From Charina bottae (taxonomy: Eukaryota; Chordata; Lepidosauria; Squamata; Charinaidae): a stretch of DNA of 64,000 nucleotides. Position numbers and translations under genes: made by a program. A model generated the notes under the pieces. That model saw only the letters and a list, made by a program, of their open reading frames with translations. It searched no databases and had not been told where the DNA came from. The stretch lies in NCBI GenBank assembly GCA_023362775.1, contig JALMGJ010000004.1, positions 50,178,298-50,242,297 on the forward strand. The letters run 5' to 3'. How positions within the stretch are numbered: the stretch's first letter is position 1; the number at the start of each line of letters is the position of its first letter. Shown one piece after another: positions 1-11,275 of this stretch.

Positions 1-858
1 GTCATGAAATGACAGGCAAGATTCCTCAAGACTGCATGGCAGTTTGAAAAAATGGACGATAGTAAGCATAAATTGTGCCAATGACTAATGTTTCTAATTG
101 CTTCAGATGATATCTGAGTTAGTAGACTATTTTAAAAGCTATGTTTACATAGTATCATTGGCAAATGATATTACTATATGTTGTGATTTCTTGACATATG
201 ATGAATCCATAAAGATTGGAGCAGTCTTTGGTTTGATGAGACTAAAATGATGTTGCACTTAAACACTAATGACGAAAAGATTATAAGAGCTTTCATCCTA
301 TTCAACATATGCTTTATGTTTTAGGTACAGCTGTTTTGCATTTGCTTATTTTCATAGAGACACAATGCTTTAATTTTTAACTGGCCCATTAACTAATGCA
401 TTGAAGTCTAATATGAACCTGACAGTTTCTCATCTCTGAAGGAAATAAATGCTGCTGTTGAAACAGTGCTCTGGAGGAGGAGGAAGGTGTGTTTTCTGTG
501 TGTGTTTCTCTGTGTGTGTGAAAAGAAAGATTATTAGAAATTTAATCCTTTCAATTAGTTTTAACTTTCATTTCCAATAAATGCCCACATGCAACAATTA
601 TGCAATATCAGTGTTTATGATTATTTTCTTCCGTAGAAATTAATATGTGCAAGCAAAAGATATTGGTTGAAGTAATACATTTCAAACATTTCTAAATCTG
701 TGTCTGATCAGGATTTGTGTTTCAAGTTATAGTTTGAAGATTATTTAGATCTAACTTCTTGGATGTTTTGTTACTATTGAAATATAAATGTTAGTGTAGT
801 GGGTAAACTCTTTATGTTTTTTTTAAATTGCTAATTTGATTTGCCCCCCTCAAGTCCT
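1..858. other. Non-coding flank, no feature seen
   Basis: AT-rich sequence with a short GT-rich run near 490-520. No gene, repeat family or RNA gene recognised. It lies upstream of the first TBL1X coding exon and could be intron or flank. Confidence 0.5.
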
Positions 859-1154
859 GCTATGTGCTTCATCGTAGTGGTGGTGGGGTGTTCCTGGGAG
901 AGAGAAGTGAAGAATACCAAGAATCTATGCCAAGAGTATATACTCCCAGCAGGGTCATATAAGGCATGAAGGTTATCCCAGCTGCCCAGATACAGCAAGC
1001 AGGCACCTCTATCAAGCAGCAGCGATATAGAAAGTTCTGGAGGTAGATAATTAACTTTAACGACAATAGCAAAGGTATCATTTCATACTGCATGGGAGAA
1101 GGCAATTGTAAACCATTCCTGTATTTTACCAAGGCAACCACATGGATAAAGACA

Positions 1155-2115
1155 TGGCAAGACCGAGTGGCTGTGGATTGATGGCCCCGCGCTATCCGGG
1201 AAGTTGTCATCTTTGGTTCTGGATGGGGTGGCACTGCCCCATTCGGAGCTGGTGTGGAACTTGGGGGTCCTCCTGGACTCACGACTCCTGCTCGAAGAGC
1301 AGGTGGCAGTCGTGGCTAGGAGGGCCTTTGCACAGCTTCGGCTTGTGCGTCAGTTATGCCCATTCCTGGACCGCGATGCCCTTCAAACGGTCACTCACGC
1401 CCTTGTCATCTCCCACATAGACTATTGCAACACGCTCTATATGGGGCTACCCTTGAGGAATATCCGGAAGCTACAGCTGGTACAGAATGCAGCCGCGCGG
1501 GCAATTTTGGGTGCACCAAGATCAGCACATATAACACCTTTGCTCCGCGAGCTGCATTGGGTGCCGGTTTGCTTCTGGATCCAATTCAAGGTGTTGGTTA
1601 TTATCTTTAAAGCCCTACATGGCATGGGACCAGGATACCTGAAAGACCGTCTTATCCCCATATCATCGACCTGCCCCACCCGATCATTCAGAGAGGGCCT
1701 GCTACGGACCCCATCAATAAGAGAATTTCATCTAGCGGGGTCCAGGAGGTAGGCCTTCTCTGTAGTGGTGCCTGCCCTCTGGAATATCTTGCCCCCAGAG
1801 TTGAGGCAGGTTTCCTCCCTCCCGACCTTTAGGAAAGATCTGAAAACCTGGTTCTGCCGCCTAGCATGGGAGGGGAAAAGTAATAGCTCCTCCTGGGGGT
1901 GGTTAATACCATAATGTCCTTCCTAGTATTTAAGATCAACTCACCAGATTGGATTTTACATTTATTTATATTATGTTATAAATTTGTAATTTTATATTTA
2001 TATTTTAACCTTGGTTTTATTGTAAACTGCCCAGAGTCCCCCATTGGGGGAGTTGGGCAGTCATATAAATTTAAATAATAAATAAATAAATAAACAAACA
2101 AACAAACAAACAAAC
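1155..2115 (+). mobile_element. 5'-truncated L2/CR1-group LINE inserted in the BovB
   Basis: The frame at 1204-1752 encodes the C-terminal part of a LINE reverse transcriptase. It has LGVLLDSRLLLEEQV, HIDYCNTLYMGLP, LQLVQNAAARAILGA and LLRELHWVPV, the usual end of L2-like ORF2. A stop at 1750-1752 interrupts it; the downstream FRKDLKTWFCRLAW-like end is at about 1830-1870. The 3' end has the paired CTGCCCAGAGTCCCC hairpin (about 2025-2070) and an AATA/AACA tail. It is closely related to the copy at 28.6-30.98 kb. Whether the family is L2 or CR1-like needs a library match. Confidence 0.85.
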
Positions 2116-3187
2116 AATATAAATTGATAGACAATATATAGCCAAATGATGGGTCCCTCAGGTGAGATGGCACTCAACATGCTACTGATGATCAGCTGAA
2201 GAGTACTAATGGTGTTTATGACTCAGCTAGATTAAAGCCTTTGGGATGTCTAGTTGCTGATATTGCCATGTAGAAAAATAAAATCCGAAGCTGTAGAGAC
2301 AGAATTACAATGGGAACATGGAACGTAGGAATCATGACCATGGTTAAGCTCAACACAGTGAAAGATGAATTGACTATAGATTGACATGCTAGGCATCAGC
2401 AAATTAAATTGGACTGGAATTGGACACTTTAATCAGAAGACCATACTGTTACTACTCAGGACAAAAAAAAAGAACAAACACCATTGATTTCATAGTCAGG
2501 AAAAATAGAGAAAATATAGTATTTGGGTACAATGCAGTCAATGATTAAATAATATCAGTTAGGCTCTTCAGACAACCCTTTTAATATGATGAATATCCAA
2601 GTTCATGCTCCAACCACTGATGCAGAAGAAAATGCAGTTGAAAATATTTATAGTTAAATCCATCTGAAATCAACAGAACATGCAAGCAAGAGGTACTGAT
2701 TCTAGTTGTAGAACACTGGAATGCCAAAGTTGGAAATAGTAAGGAAGAAAACATAGTTGGACTGTATAGATTAGGAAAATGAAATGAAGCAGCAGAACAA
2801 CCTATTGGTTTCTGCCAATCCATTGATTTTTTTCATTGCTATCACATTCTTCAAACAACCAAAACAACATGAACATCATCAGATGGAGTACACAGAAATC
2901 ACATTACCTATATTACTGGTTCAAGGAGATGGAAGACCTTAGTTATTACAGTCAAGATGTGGCCAGGGATCAACTGTAGAACAGATCATGAACTGCTCAT
3001 GTGTTAATTCCAAGTCAAGCTAAAGTCAAAGAAGAAAACTAATCAGTTTCCGCAATGTGATCTAAACAAAAATAATTTGCTAAGGATAAACGTGAAAAAG
3101 ACTTCCAAGACAAAGAAACAGAACAATGTCAGAAAAGGCTATGGAAATTGCAAAGAAGAAAAGCCAAAGCCAGGAAAGTCAAAGATA

Positions 3188-3302
3188 ATGTAATTTTATA
3201 TTTTTATTTTAAACTTGATTTTATTGTAAACCGCCCAGAGTTCCCCATTGGGGGAGATGGGCAGTCATATAAATTAAATAAATAAATAAATAAATAAATA
3301 AT
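3188..3302 (+). repeat. LINE 3'-tail fragment
   Basis: Carries the same CCGCCCAGAG...GGGCAG tail hairpin followed by an AAAT repeat as the L2-like LINEs at 1155 and 28600. It is only the tail, inserted in the BovB endonuclease region. Confidence 0.7.
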
Positions 3303-3375
3303 CAGGAAGGAACATGATAAAGAATTTCAGAGAGCTGCTAGAAGAGACAAGGAGCAGCATTACAATAACATTTGT

Positions 3376-3814
3376 ATAGGTGGTCCTTGTTTAACGACCA
3401 CTCGTTCAGTAACTCTTTGAGCTTGCAACAGTGTTGAACAAGTGGTAGTTATGACTGGTCCTTGAAGTTCAGCCAGCACAGCACCCCTGTGTTCATGTGA
3501 TCGCAATTCAGGCACTCAACAACCAGCCTGGATTTCTGACTGTCACAGCGTCCTGTGGTCATGTGATTGCGATTTGCGACCTTTTCTGCTGGCTTCCCAC
3601 AAGCAAAGTCAATGGGAAGCCGGCAGGAAGTTGGAAGTTGCAATCATGTGAGCTCCTCGCTTAACAACCTGCAAGGTCCTTGCTTAATGACAGTAACTGA
3701 GAACTGCTGGAACTGCCATTGCTAAGCAGTGTGGTCATGTGATGTCATGCTTTACAATTGCATTGCTTAGCGACAGAAATTCCAGTCCCAATTACCATAG
3801 TTAACCGACGACTA
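3376..3814. mobile_element. Non-autonomous DNA transposon (MITE)
   Basis: No coding capacity. The ends are imperfect inverted copies (TAGGTGGTCCTTGTTTAACG and, inverted, TAGTCGTCGGTTAAC). Inside are repeated phrases about ACTTAACAACC, GTCATGTGATC and CAAAGTCAATGGGAAGCC. This resembles a dispersed repeat common in squamates. The same family appears at 13.65-14.47 kb. Superfamily not assigned. Confidence 0.7.
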
Positions 3815-5382
3815 CGACATCAAAGATGGAAACAGTTACAGAAAACAAGGAAAGTCTTCCAAACATCTCTGAACTGAGAAGGAGTTTCCAACTTCAAATT
3901 GTTATGCTAAAGGATGCCAATAGACAGTAGTAACTGATTCAAAGCAGATCAAACAAAGGTGGAAGGAGTATACTGAAATTCTGTACAGTATCAATATCAA
4001 TCAATATCCAAGACTCTTTAGAAGAAGTTCTCTATTTACAAGAACCTCTAGTACTAGAAGATGAAGTTATATCAGCACTCCAGTCATTACCAAGTCAGAA
4101 AGCTACAGGAATTGATGGAATATCTACAGAAATATGGCAAACAACAGAAGAAGAATCAGTAAAGACTAACCAGATTGTGTCAGCAAATCTGGAAAAGGAC
4201 AAAGTGGCCAACAGATTGGAAGAGTCAGTCAACATACTAAAACCAAAGAAATAATACTTAACAGATGCACAATCTATCATACAATAACCTTAATTTCATG
4301 AATAAGCAAAATAATACTTAAGGTTATCCAACACAGGTTAGAGCCTTTTATGGTAAGAAAGATGCCAGGTGTTCAGTCTGGTTTTAGAAAAGGGTGAGGA
4401 ACAAGAAACATTATTGCTGAGAAAGCCAAAGAATACTAAAAGGGAATCAGCATGTGCTTCATTGATTGTAGAAAGACTTTTGATTGTGTCAATCACGTCA
4501 AGCTGTGAAATGTGCTTAGGAAAATACGAATCCTAGAGCACCTCACTGTCCTCATGTGGAACCTATACACAAGACAGGAAGCCACAGTCTGGTCAGAACA
4601 TGGTAGAACAAACTGGCTTCCATTTAACAAAGGAGTGAGACAAAGCTGTATACCTCCTCTTATTTATTCAACCTATATGCTTTTTTTCTTGTGATTTCTT
4701 TATTTATCTTAACAAGTTTTACCAAAAGAAATAGGAAAAAAATAAAAACGGAAAAATACAAAAAAACAAACTACTTGATTTAACAAAAGTAAAAAAACAG
4801 TCAAGGGGAAACTATACATGTTGCATATTAATATAGATATAGATAACCTATGTGCTATGCTGATAACACTACTAATAGCTAAAAGTGTAAATGATCTAGA
4901 AGCTCTAGTAATGAAAATCAAGGAATACAGTGAAAAAAATGGGATTAAATATACAGAAGACCAGCTAACTAATGACAACCAGCCTTAGAATTGATAATGA
5001 AGATACTGAAGTGGTGGACAATTTCTGCCCTTTAGGATCAACTATCAACAGTAAAGAATGAGCAGTCAGGATTTATGGCATGGACTAGCACTTGGTAGGA
5101 TGCCAAAAAAGGCCTTGGAAAAGGAATTCAGATGCCATGACATGTACATACCTAAAAAGAATTGTGCTGTCAGTGTTTTCCCCTGGACTTTGAAGAAGCA
5201 GGATAGAAAGAATATTGATTCTTTTAAAGTCTGGTGTTGAAGATGACTCCTGAAAATGCCATGGCCCAAGAAAACAAACAAACAAACAGTCCTAGAACAA
5301 ATCAGTCCAGAGTTCTTATTGGAGGCACAAACAACCAGGTTCAAATTATTATATTTTGAACATATTTATGAAAAGACCCAGC

Positions 5383-5660
5383 TGTTGTCAGCCCGTCCAG
5401 GTAAACCAGACAGGAAAAATGACTAGATGAACTAATTCTATTTTATTGTAAGGCTACATTAGAATCTTGCAAGTCTGAAAGTACAAATCTCCTGCCCTCC
5501 CTATTTATGGCTTGAGTGGTCAGGGTGGGTCTTTCCTAAGTTTCTTCTTTAGACCATTACCCTCTCTTGGACTCCCTTTCCTTTTATCTGATTGTTCCCT
5601 AGGCAGCATCTCTTCCCTCTGTTCCCCAAGGTCACCCTCCCATTACAGCTGTGTATAACA
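5383..5660 (-). mobile_element. Solo LTR-like element
   Basis: Starts TGTTGTCAGC and ends GTGTATAACA, that is TG...CA. Read on the minus strand it contains a TATA-like CCATAAATAG and, about 50 bp later, an AATAAA. It splits a continuous BovB segment (left end at 5382, right end from 5661), which supports insertion. The 5-bp flanks match only partly. No internal region is present, so the class (retroviral or other) is open. Confidence 0.55.
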
Positions 5661-5984
5661 CATGCAAAGGTAGAAAAAAAAGAAAGACCACCACCACTAG
5701 CAAGCTGGATGGACTTGATTACAGCAGTGATGGGTACACTGTTGGAGACTGGGACAGATCATCCTGCAGAAAATCTATGTGGCTGCTAAAAGTTGACGCT
5801 GATTTGATGGCACGTAATCAATTTGATCATAAATAAATGGATAGTAAATAGAGGTTTGCTGGCAGGAAATAAGGGAGGTTTAAGCAATTTCTTGTTAAAA
5901 GTAAAATAAGACGATACTACCATTTTTCTTCTGTTAGCATTAAAAAAAAAGTAATGTCAACAAACAATGCCAACCCAAAGAGGT

Positions 5985-6320
5985 GGAGAAGAAATTGAAC
6001 TGAAACAGACTTTATCTTCCTAGGGTCAAAAATTCACCAGGATAGCAAATGCAGTCATGAAATAAATAGATGTCTGTCTACTTTGGAGAAAAAACTATAA
6101 CAAAACTAAACAAAATATTAAGGAGCTGAGGTATTACACTGGCAACAAAGGTACACATTGTCAAACCTCTAGATGTTCTAGTTAAAACATGCAGCTGTGA
6201 AATCATCAGAAATTGTGAATTGTGGTGCTGGAGAAAATCGTTGAGAATACCTTGGACCAGAAGAACAAATCGTTGAATGTCAAATGAGTATTTTAGGCAC
6301 CTAAGGTGAAGGCAAAAGTC
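5985..6320 (+). mobile_element. Second decayed BovB fragment
   Basis: Three-frame reading gives TDFIFLGSKIHQDSKCSHEI, then CELWCWRKSLRIPWTRR-like sequence, as in the C-terminal part of BovB RT. It overlaps content already present at 4980-5290, so it is a separate copy. Many stops. Confidence 0.65.
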
Positions 6321-7139
6321 AGTAGAGGAGACCTCGATAATTGGGTAAATCAAAGGCAATTGAAAAATAGGTCTACATAAGTCAAGACAGTGAGATACTA
6401 TCACTGATGACACAAGCATGAGCTTACAAGTATTAAGAGAAGCAGTTATACTGATAAATCCTGGCAAACCAATATGTATTGGGTCAACAAGAGTCAAACG
6501 CAATTGAACAATAATGAAAAAGGTTTCCAAAACCTCATTTCAAGCTCAGGCAACTTTTAAAAACGGTCACAAGAAGAACATCAAAATATTTCCTATGATG
6601 TGGGAACAGCCTGTTTTGAGTTTGAAATGGTGAAGACATCAAATTCAAACTGCTTTGCATTTCTGTAAGGGTAATTTCCCTGGAAAAAGATTTTCTGTTC
6701 TTAAATCATATAAGTATTATTGTAATTTAAATATGTTGAACACTACTATTAGCTGTTGCATTTTATCATAGCTGGCAAAACTATTAAGGTAAGAGGAAGC
6801 ATAATTTTAATGTTTGTTTGCTGGCGTTGTATACATGGTATAAAGCAGATGCACTTGGAAAATAAATATATACAGCTTTATCTAATAAATGTATTAACAG
6901 CAACTCATCAGTTCAGTGGAGAGGTATGTGCTTTATTAACTACCTAATCTTTACATTCTTATAACTAGAAATAATTAATTTGTAAATGTAAATTTTCTGT
7001 CAAGCTTCTCTAGTAGCAAACTATGAGATTTTGTGCATCTTTAAGTAATAAGAAATAATAAATCCTGGCAAAGGATTTGTTTTGATGTTCCTTCAAAATA
7101 TGTCATATGCTTATTATTCACATATAATTTCTTTGAGAA
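6321..7139. other. Non-coding, no feature recognised
   Basis: AT-rich sequence. The first 200 bases may continue the decayed BovB fragment. No exon or RNA gene recognised. Confidence 0.4.
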
Positions 7140-8240
7140 TATATAGGACTTCACAGTCTAGGAATGCCAGTCTGTTGTGAAGTCCTCATTGGGACCGGTG
7201 GCAAGCTAGAAATAGGGATCTACAGGAAACCCACACACACAGATCAATATCTGATGTTTGACTCCCACCATCCACTGCAGCACAAACTAGGAGTCATCAG
7301 GACATTGTCACACAGAGCAGAAACCATCCCCACCTCCATGGATTGCAAAAAGAATGAAAATCAGCACCTGAGAACAGCCCTGAAGGCCTGTGGATATCCA
7401 AATTGGGCCTTCACCAAATCTAAATCTACCAGACCTAAAACAGCGACAGATAGGGCTGAGACTCAGAGTAAACGAAAGAACCTGGTCATTCCCTACATGG
7501 CTGGCGTGTCTGAAAAGATAAAACGGATATTTGGCAAACACCGCATACCTGTATATTTCAAACCCACCAACACACTGAGACAGAGGCTTGTACACCCCAA
7601 AGATCAAACTCCAAAACACAAGAAAAGCAATGTAGTTTATGAAATCCAGTGCAGTGAGGAGTGCTCTGAACTCTACATTGGAGAAACCAAACAACTTTTG
7701 TACAGGAGGATGGCCCAACACAGGAGAAGTAACACCACAGGACCAGAGTCAGCAGTTTATCTTCATCTAAAGGAAAAAGGACACTCATTTGAGGACATTA
7801 ATGTTCACATTTTAGACAGAGAAGATAGGTGGTTTGAGAGAGGGGTCAAGGAATCCATTTAAGCCAACTTGGAAAATCCTTCCTTGAATAGAGGTGGGGG
7901 CCTCAGGCACAATCTTTCCCCCATCTTCCTCCCTGCTTTGTCTTCTGTGCCTAGGAAGATTAAGACCATTTCACAAGCTCAACAGCAGCATGGTGATCTT
8001 AACGATCCTCCTTTAGATGATAAAAGGACTTAAAATAACATCTCAATATAACCATGACCTAGCCCCAGGTGTAAGGTCACACAGCTACCTAGAAACATAT
8101 TTAGGATTCCCTTACTAACTTTGCTCAGACTGAAGAAGCTCCTTGGATAAGGAGCGAAACGTTTCCACTGAGAAAATAGAAATCCAGTTGACATGATTCA
8201 AGCTACAAACAATTCCACCTGGATGACTGAGAACCTTCAT
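7140..8240 (+). mobile_element. 5'-truncated Penelope-like retroelement
   Basis: Holds the C-terminal end of a Penelope-type polyprotein (7164-7862) and about 380 bp of 3' sequence. The 3' part includes the phrase GGAGCGAAACGTTTCC (about 8151-8166), characteristic of Penelope-like termini. The reverse transcriptase catalytic core is missing. Confidence 0.85.
7164..7862 (+). pseudogene. Penelope-like polyprotein C-terminus with GIY-YIG endonuclease
   Basis: A 232-codon open frame. The N-terminal third (LEIGIYRKPTHTDQYLMFDS) is the end of the RT region. A basic linker follows. Residues about 155-215 form a GIY-YIG nuclease-like domain (NVVYEIQCS, then LYIGETKQLLYRRMAQH). In the family this protein copies and inserts the element. 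The frame stops at 7860-7862, but the residues that follow in the same frame (ANLENPSLNRGGGLRHNLSP-like) look like normal coding, so the stop is probably a nonsense mutation close to the C-terminus. The first Met is only the first one in the truncated copy. Confidence 0.8.
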
Positions 8241-9056
8241 AGACATGTTAACATCAAATTATGTGGACTGGAATTTGTTTTTCCTGCTTTACTAATCAAG
8301 AACTAAATCGACATTATGTCAAATGCTTCCAGTTGGATGTATCCTTTAAAAAAATGTCCCATCAACAATATATGCCTATTTAGATTAATACTACATGAAG
8401 ATTTCGTACTGTAGATAGTATCACATACTCTTATCTCTGCCATTGTTTTGTTATATATTATCATAAGCTGATTCTGGAAGCCATTAATACTGATATCAAA
8501 AGTTTGATGGTTGGTCACATAAACTAGATAGTTGGCTCTCCTGTAAAGTAGTTCCCATATTTTTTTCCACTATTGGAACATTATCTAAAACCAAATATAT
8601 TGCTATATATTCTTACTGTTACTAATCTTTCTAACTTCTTATATCCATATTCTTCACGCCTTCCATTGATTGCATAGGCTAATATTTTTATTTATTTATT
8701 TTTTATTTAAACTTATATTACCGCCCTGGGCAGTTTATATATGAATATGAATATCAATATATTAATAATTTTTTAAGCTCAAGGTGTTTTATATTTCAGA
8801 AAGACTAACCAAAGTTCTTACATCTCAGAAGTAGGTCATGAAGTAGAATCTAAAACAATCTAACTAATTAAGAGGTTTGATTTTTTTTTTCCACTGAAGT
8901 GATAAGAACAAAAAATCAATACAGTAAAAGCCCTTTTCACTGTGGAGAAGAGGGAATTGGAAAAGATCCATTTCTACTTTCAGTTTTTAAATGCTAGAGG
9001 CTGCTGTCATTAAAAAACCCAGCTGCGAACTGAAAAATAAACCAAGCAAACTAATA
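8241..9056. other. Non-coding, no feature recognised
   Basis: AT-rich sequence. A short segment near 8700-8750 resembles the inverted tail of an L2-like LINE (ACCGCCCTGGGCAG). Nothing else seen. Confidence 0.4.
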
Positions 9057-9089
9057 GGTATTGTCGAAGGCTTTCACGGCCGGAGTTCA

Positions 9090-9332
9090 ATGGCTGTTGT
9101 GGGTCTTCCGGGCTGTGTGGCCGTGTTCTGGAAGTTGTGGTTCCTAACGTTTCGCCAGCATCTGTGGCCAGCATCTTCAGAGGGCAGGAGCACAGACAGA
9201 AGATCTCACAGAGATTTTGCTTCTGTCTGTGCTCCTGCCCTCTGAAGATGCTGGCCACAGATGCTGGCGAAACGTTAGGAACCACAACTTCCAGAACACG
9301 GCCACACAGCCCGGAAGACCCACAACAGCCAT
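9090..9332. repeat. Perfect 112-bp inverted repeat, 19-bp spacer
   Basis: Arms 9090-9201 and 9221-9332 are exact reverse complements by eye, with the spacer at 9202-9220. The right arm contains GGCGAAACGTTAGGAACC and ACACGGCCACACAGCCCGG, and the left flank has GTCGAAGGCTTTCACGGCC. These phrases are typical of Penelope-like element termini in reptiles, so this looks like two head-to-head terminal segments. The frames crossing it mirror each other and are not genes. Confidence 0.9.
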
Positions 9333-9344
9333 CAAACTAATAGG

Positions 9345-10105
9345 GTTTAAATGTTAAAAAAAAATTCTCTATCCAGTAATATCTGAAATGGTTGTCAGTT
9401 TTTAGACTTTGTGGCAGAGACACATTAGTTTCTGAAATAAATTTACTTTGGTAATAAAACCCATTTAACCTAGAGGCATTTTTCACTTTTCTGTAGTTGT
9501 TTTCTTTTGTCTGAGGAACATGGTCACTGCATGAAGCACCTACCTTTTCTCTTGGTGTTTTTTCTTCCTAGTTTTTTTCTCTAATTCCCATTGTTTTCAA
9601 CCATATTTATGAGTCACCTGGTGGTATTTCTTATTTGAAACCACATCACCACTGGTTGTTAGAAAGCAGTGATTTTCAAATTGTCTACCTGAAATAATAT
9701 GCTTAACTGATATACTTTCATGTCAGCCTGTCTATGGAATTCAAACCAACATCCCTACGTATTCTAAAGCCCATGAAGTAGGTCACTGTGATATTTTATG
9801 ACAGAGAAATGAGCTGACATTCAAACAGGTATTTAGGACTCCAAAATAAGACAAGAAGCCCAATTTTGTAGTGTACAGTATTTGTTTTATTCAAGGTTCT
9901 ACTTTATTAGAGAATGTTTCATTTTCCATTAGCCTTGGGGACAGTGATATGGAAAACAATCTGAGAGTGTTTTATACGATATGGCATGGTTAGTCCTTAT
10001 TTTAGAATAGTTCCTTTTTTCCTTTTTTTTTCTTTGTGAAATATTTATAAATAAGTTTCTGAAAACCTGGGCATTCTCCAAAGTCTATTAATTCCACACT
10101 CTCAT
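9345..10105. other. Non-coding, no feature recognised
   Basis: AT-rich sequence without a recognisable gene or repeat family. Confidence 0.4.
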
Positions 10106-10108
10106 ATA

Positions 10109-10320
10109 CAGTGGTGCTTAAAAGTTTCTTAAACCTTTTGAATTTTAAATATTTCAGCATGGATAATGACCTAAAACAAGATCTGTTCTCCACACAAGTC
10201 TTAAAACTAGATAAAGAGAACCCAATTAAAGAAATGAGTAAAAAACATTATACTTTTTCATTTATTTATTGAGGGAAGTGATTCAAAGCTACATATTTCA
10301 CAAACTTTTAAGCACCACTG
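10109..10320. mobile_element. 212-bp Tc1/mariner-type MITE
   Basis: Ends CAGTGGTGCTTAAAAGTTT and its inverse AAACTTTTAAGCACCACTG, flanked by TA on both sides (10107-10108 and 10321-10322), the Tc1/mariner target signature. The interior has no transposase. It looks like an internally deleted derivative of a Tc1-like element. Confidence 0.85.
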
Positions 10321-10514
10321 TAAGAATGTATAATAAAATAAAAAATCTTACATTAAAATTGTTTTGTAAATATATTAAAGTTTTTTTTGTAAATAAATAC
10401 TTTTTATGACTAAATTGTAAACACATGTAATAGTGACATGTTAAAATATTTATGTATTTCTTAGTTAAAGTATAGAAACTAGAAAGTATAATAGTATGTC
10501 ACATGCAGGCCTGA

Positions 10515-10683
10515 AAGTTGTACCTTCAAGTGATTTTGGACTCCTGGCAACTGTTCCCTGCACTTTTCTTGGCAGCAATTTTCAGAAGTGACTTGGCAGT
10601 TCTAGTTCTTCCTAGGGGTGAGAGAAGTGACTGGCTTAAGGTCACCCAGCTGGCTTTGTGCCCAAGGCAGGGCCAGAACTAAC
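10515..10683 (-). mobile_element. Sauria-type SINE fragment, minus strand
   Basis: Inverted sequence contains AAGCCAGCTGGGTGACCTTAAGCC, then TCACTTCTGAAAATTGCTGCC, corresponding to the body of the complete minus-strand copy at 36.1-36.34 kb. The tRNA head is missing. Confidence 0.7.
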
Positions 10684-11275
10684 TAGGCTGACCATATTTC
10701 CTTGAGACAAAAACGGGACATTGGGATGGCAAAATGGGATGGGGTCTTATGTAATATTCCGTATTCATGAAAAAGACAGGGGTCCCTGCCCCTCGGTCTG
10801 CGCGATTGGCTCCCACCTGCAATCCCCGCCCCCTGGTCCGTGTGATTGGCTCCCGCCTGCAAAAAAAGAGAGGAGAGAAATTAAACCTCTTTTGGAGGGA
10901 GAAAAGAAATGAATGCAACCTGTTTTGGAGGGAGGAGGGAAATTCAACCTTTTTGAAGGGAGTAGAGAAATTAATTGAACTTGTTTTGGAAAGGGGTGCT
11001 CCTTTGTGCACTGGAGGCTTTGGGGTCTGGAGCAGGTCATCTACCAGGGCAAGGCTGGCTGGCTGCCTGCTGTCCAGGGAAAAGCGCAAGCTCACTGCCT
11101 CACCTTAATTGCAGCAGCAACGTTGCTCTGCACCGCTGCAGCCCAGACTGAGAGGGAGCTCCTGTCACGTGGTCCTCCTGCTCAGCCTTCGCTGGGGCAG
11201 CACCAGGCAGTCTTTGCTGCTGTAGTTAATCTCAGGAAGTGAGCTTGCGCAGGACTTCTCGCGAGTCGCAAACCT
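10684..11275. other. GC-rich block with short tandem repeats
   Basis: It opens with a ACCATATTTCC...ACGGGACA phrase that I associate with dispersed hAT-type repeats. It then has two copies of a ~40-bp unit containing GATTGGCTCCC and CCTGCAA (about 10800-10862). Next come four copies of a ~35-bp purine-rich unit (GAGAAATTAAACC..TTTTGGAGGGAG, about 10870-10998), and then GC-rich sequence with CACGTG and CGCGAG. Inverted CCAAT boxes and CpGs could suggest a promoter island for an upstream TBL1X exon, but the tandem structure fits a mobile repeat better. Frames over it are not convincing genes. Confidence 0.4.

Larger units (their letters stand above)
859..5840 (+). mobile_element. Old full-length-like BovB/RTE LINE, broken by nested insertions
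   Basis: Pieces appear in BovB order. A 5' UTR-like part is at 859-1150 and 2116-2290. An endonuclease region carries GTWNVGIM-like (about 2310), LGIS..KWTGIG-like (about 2400) and VHAPTTDAEENAV-like (about 2600) reading. RT remnants include CFIDC.KTFDCVNH-like (about 4455) and GVRQSCIPPL (about 4630). C-terminal pieces follow at 4830-5382 and 5661-5840. Frames are full of stops, so it is dead. The gaps are filled by an L2-like LINE (about 1155-2115), a LINE tail (3188-3302), a MITE (about 3376-3814), a T-rich segment (about 4684-4830) and an LTR-like segment (5383-5660). BovB is an RTE-clade LINE common in squamates. Confidence 0.8.

Noticed and set aside
7164..7862. Host gene with a GIY-YIG nuclease (domestication)
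   Set aside because: Flanked by Penelope-type 3' sequence and truncated at the 5' side; no exon structure or other sign of host use.
9010..9340. Two near-identical proteins on opposite strands
   Set aside because: They are the same sequence read from the two arms of a perfect palindrome.
10679..11242. Frames of 63-138 codons in the GC-rich block
   Set aside because: Overlapping frames on both strands over tandem repeats, no known domain, no splice support.
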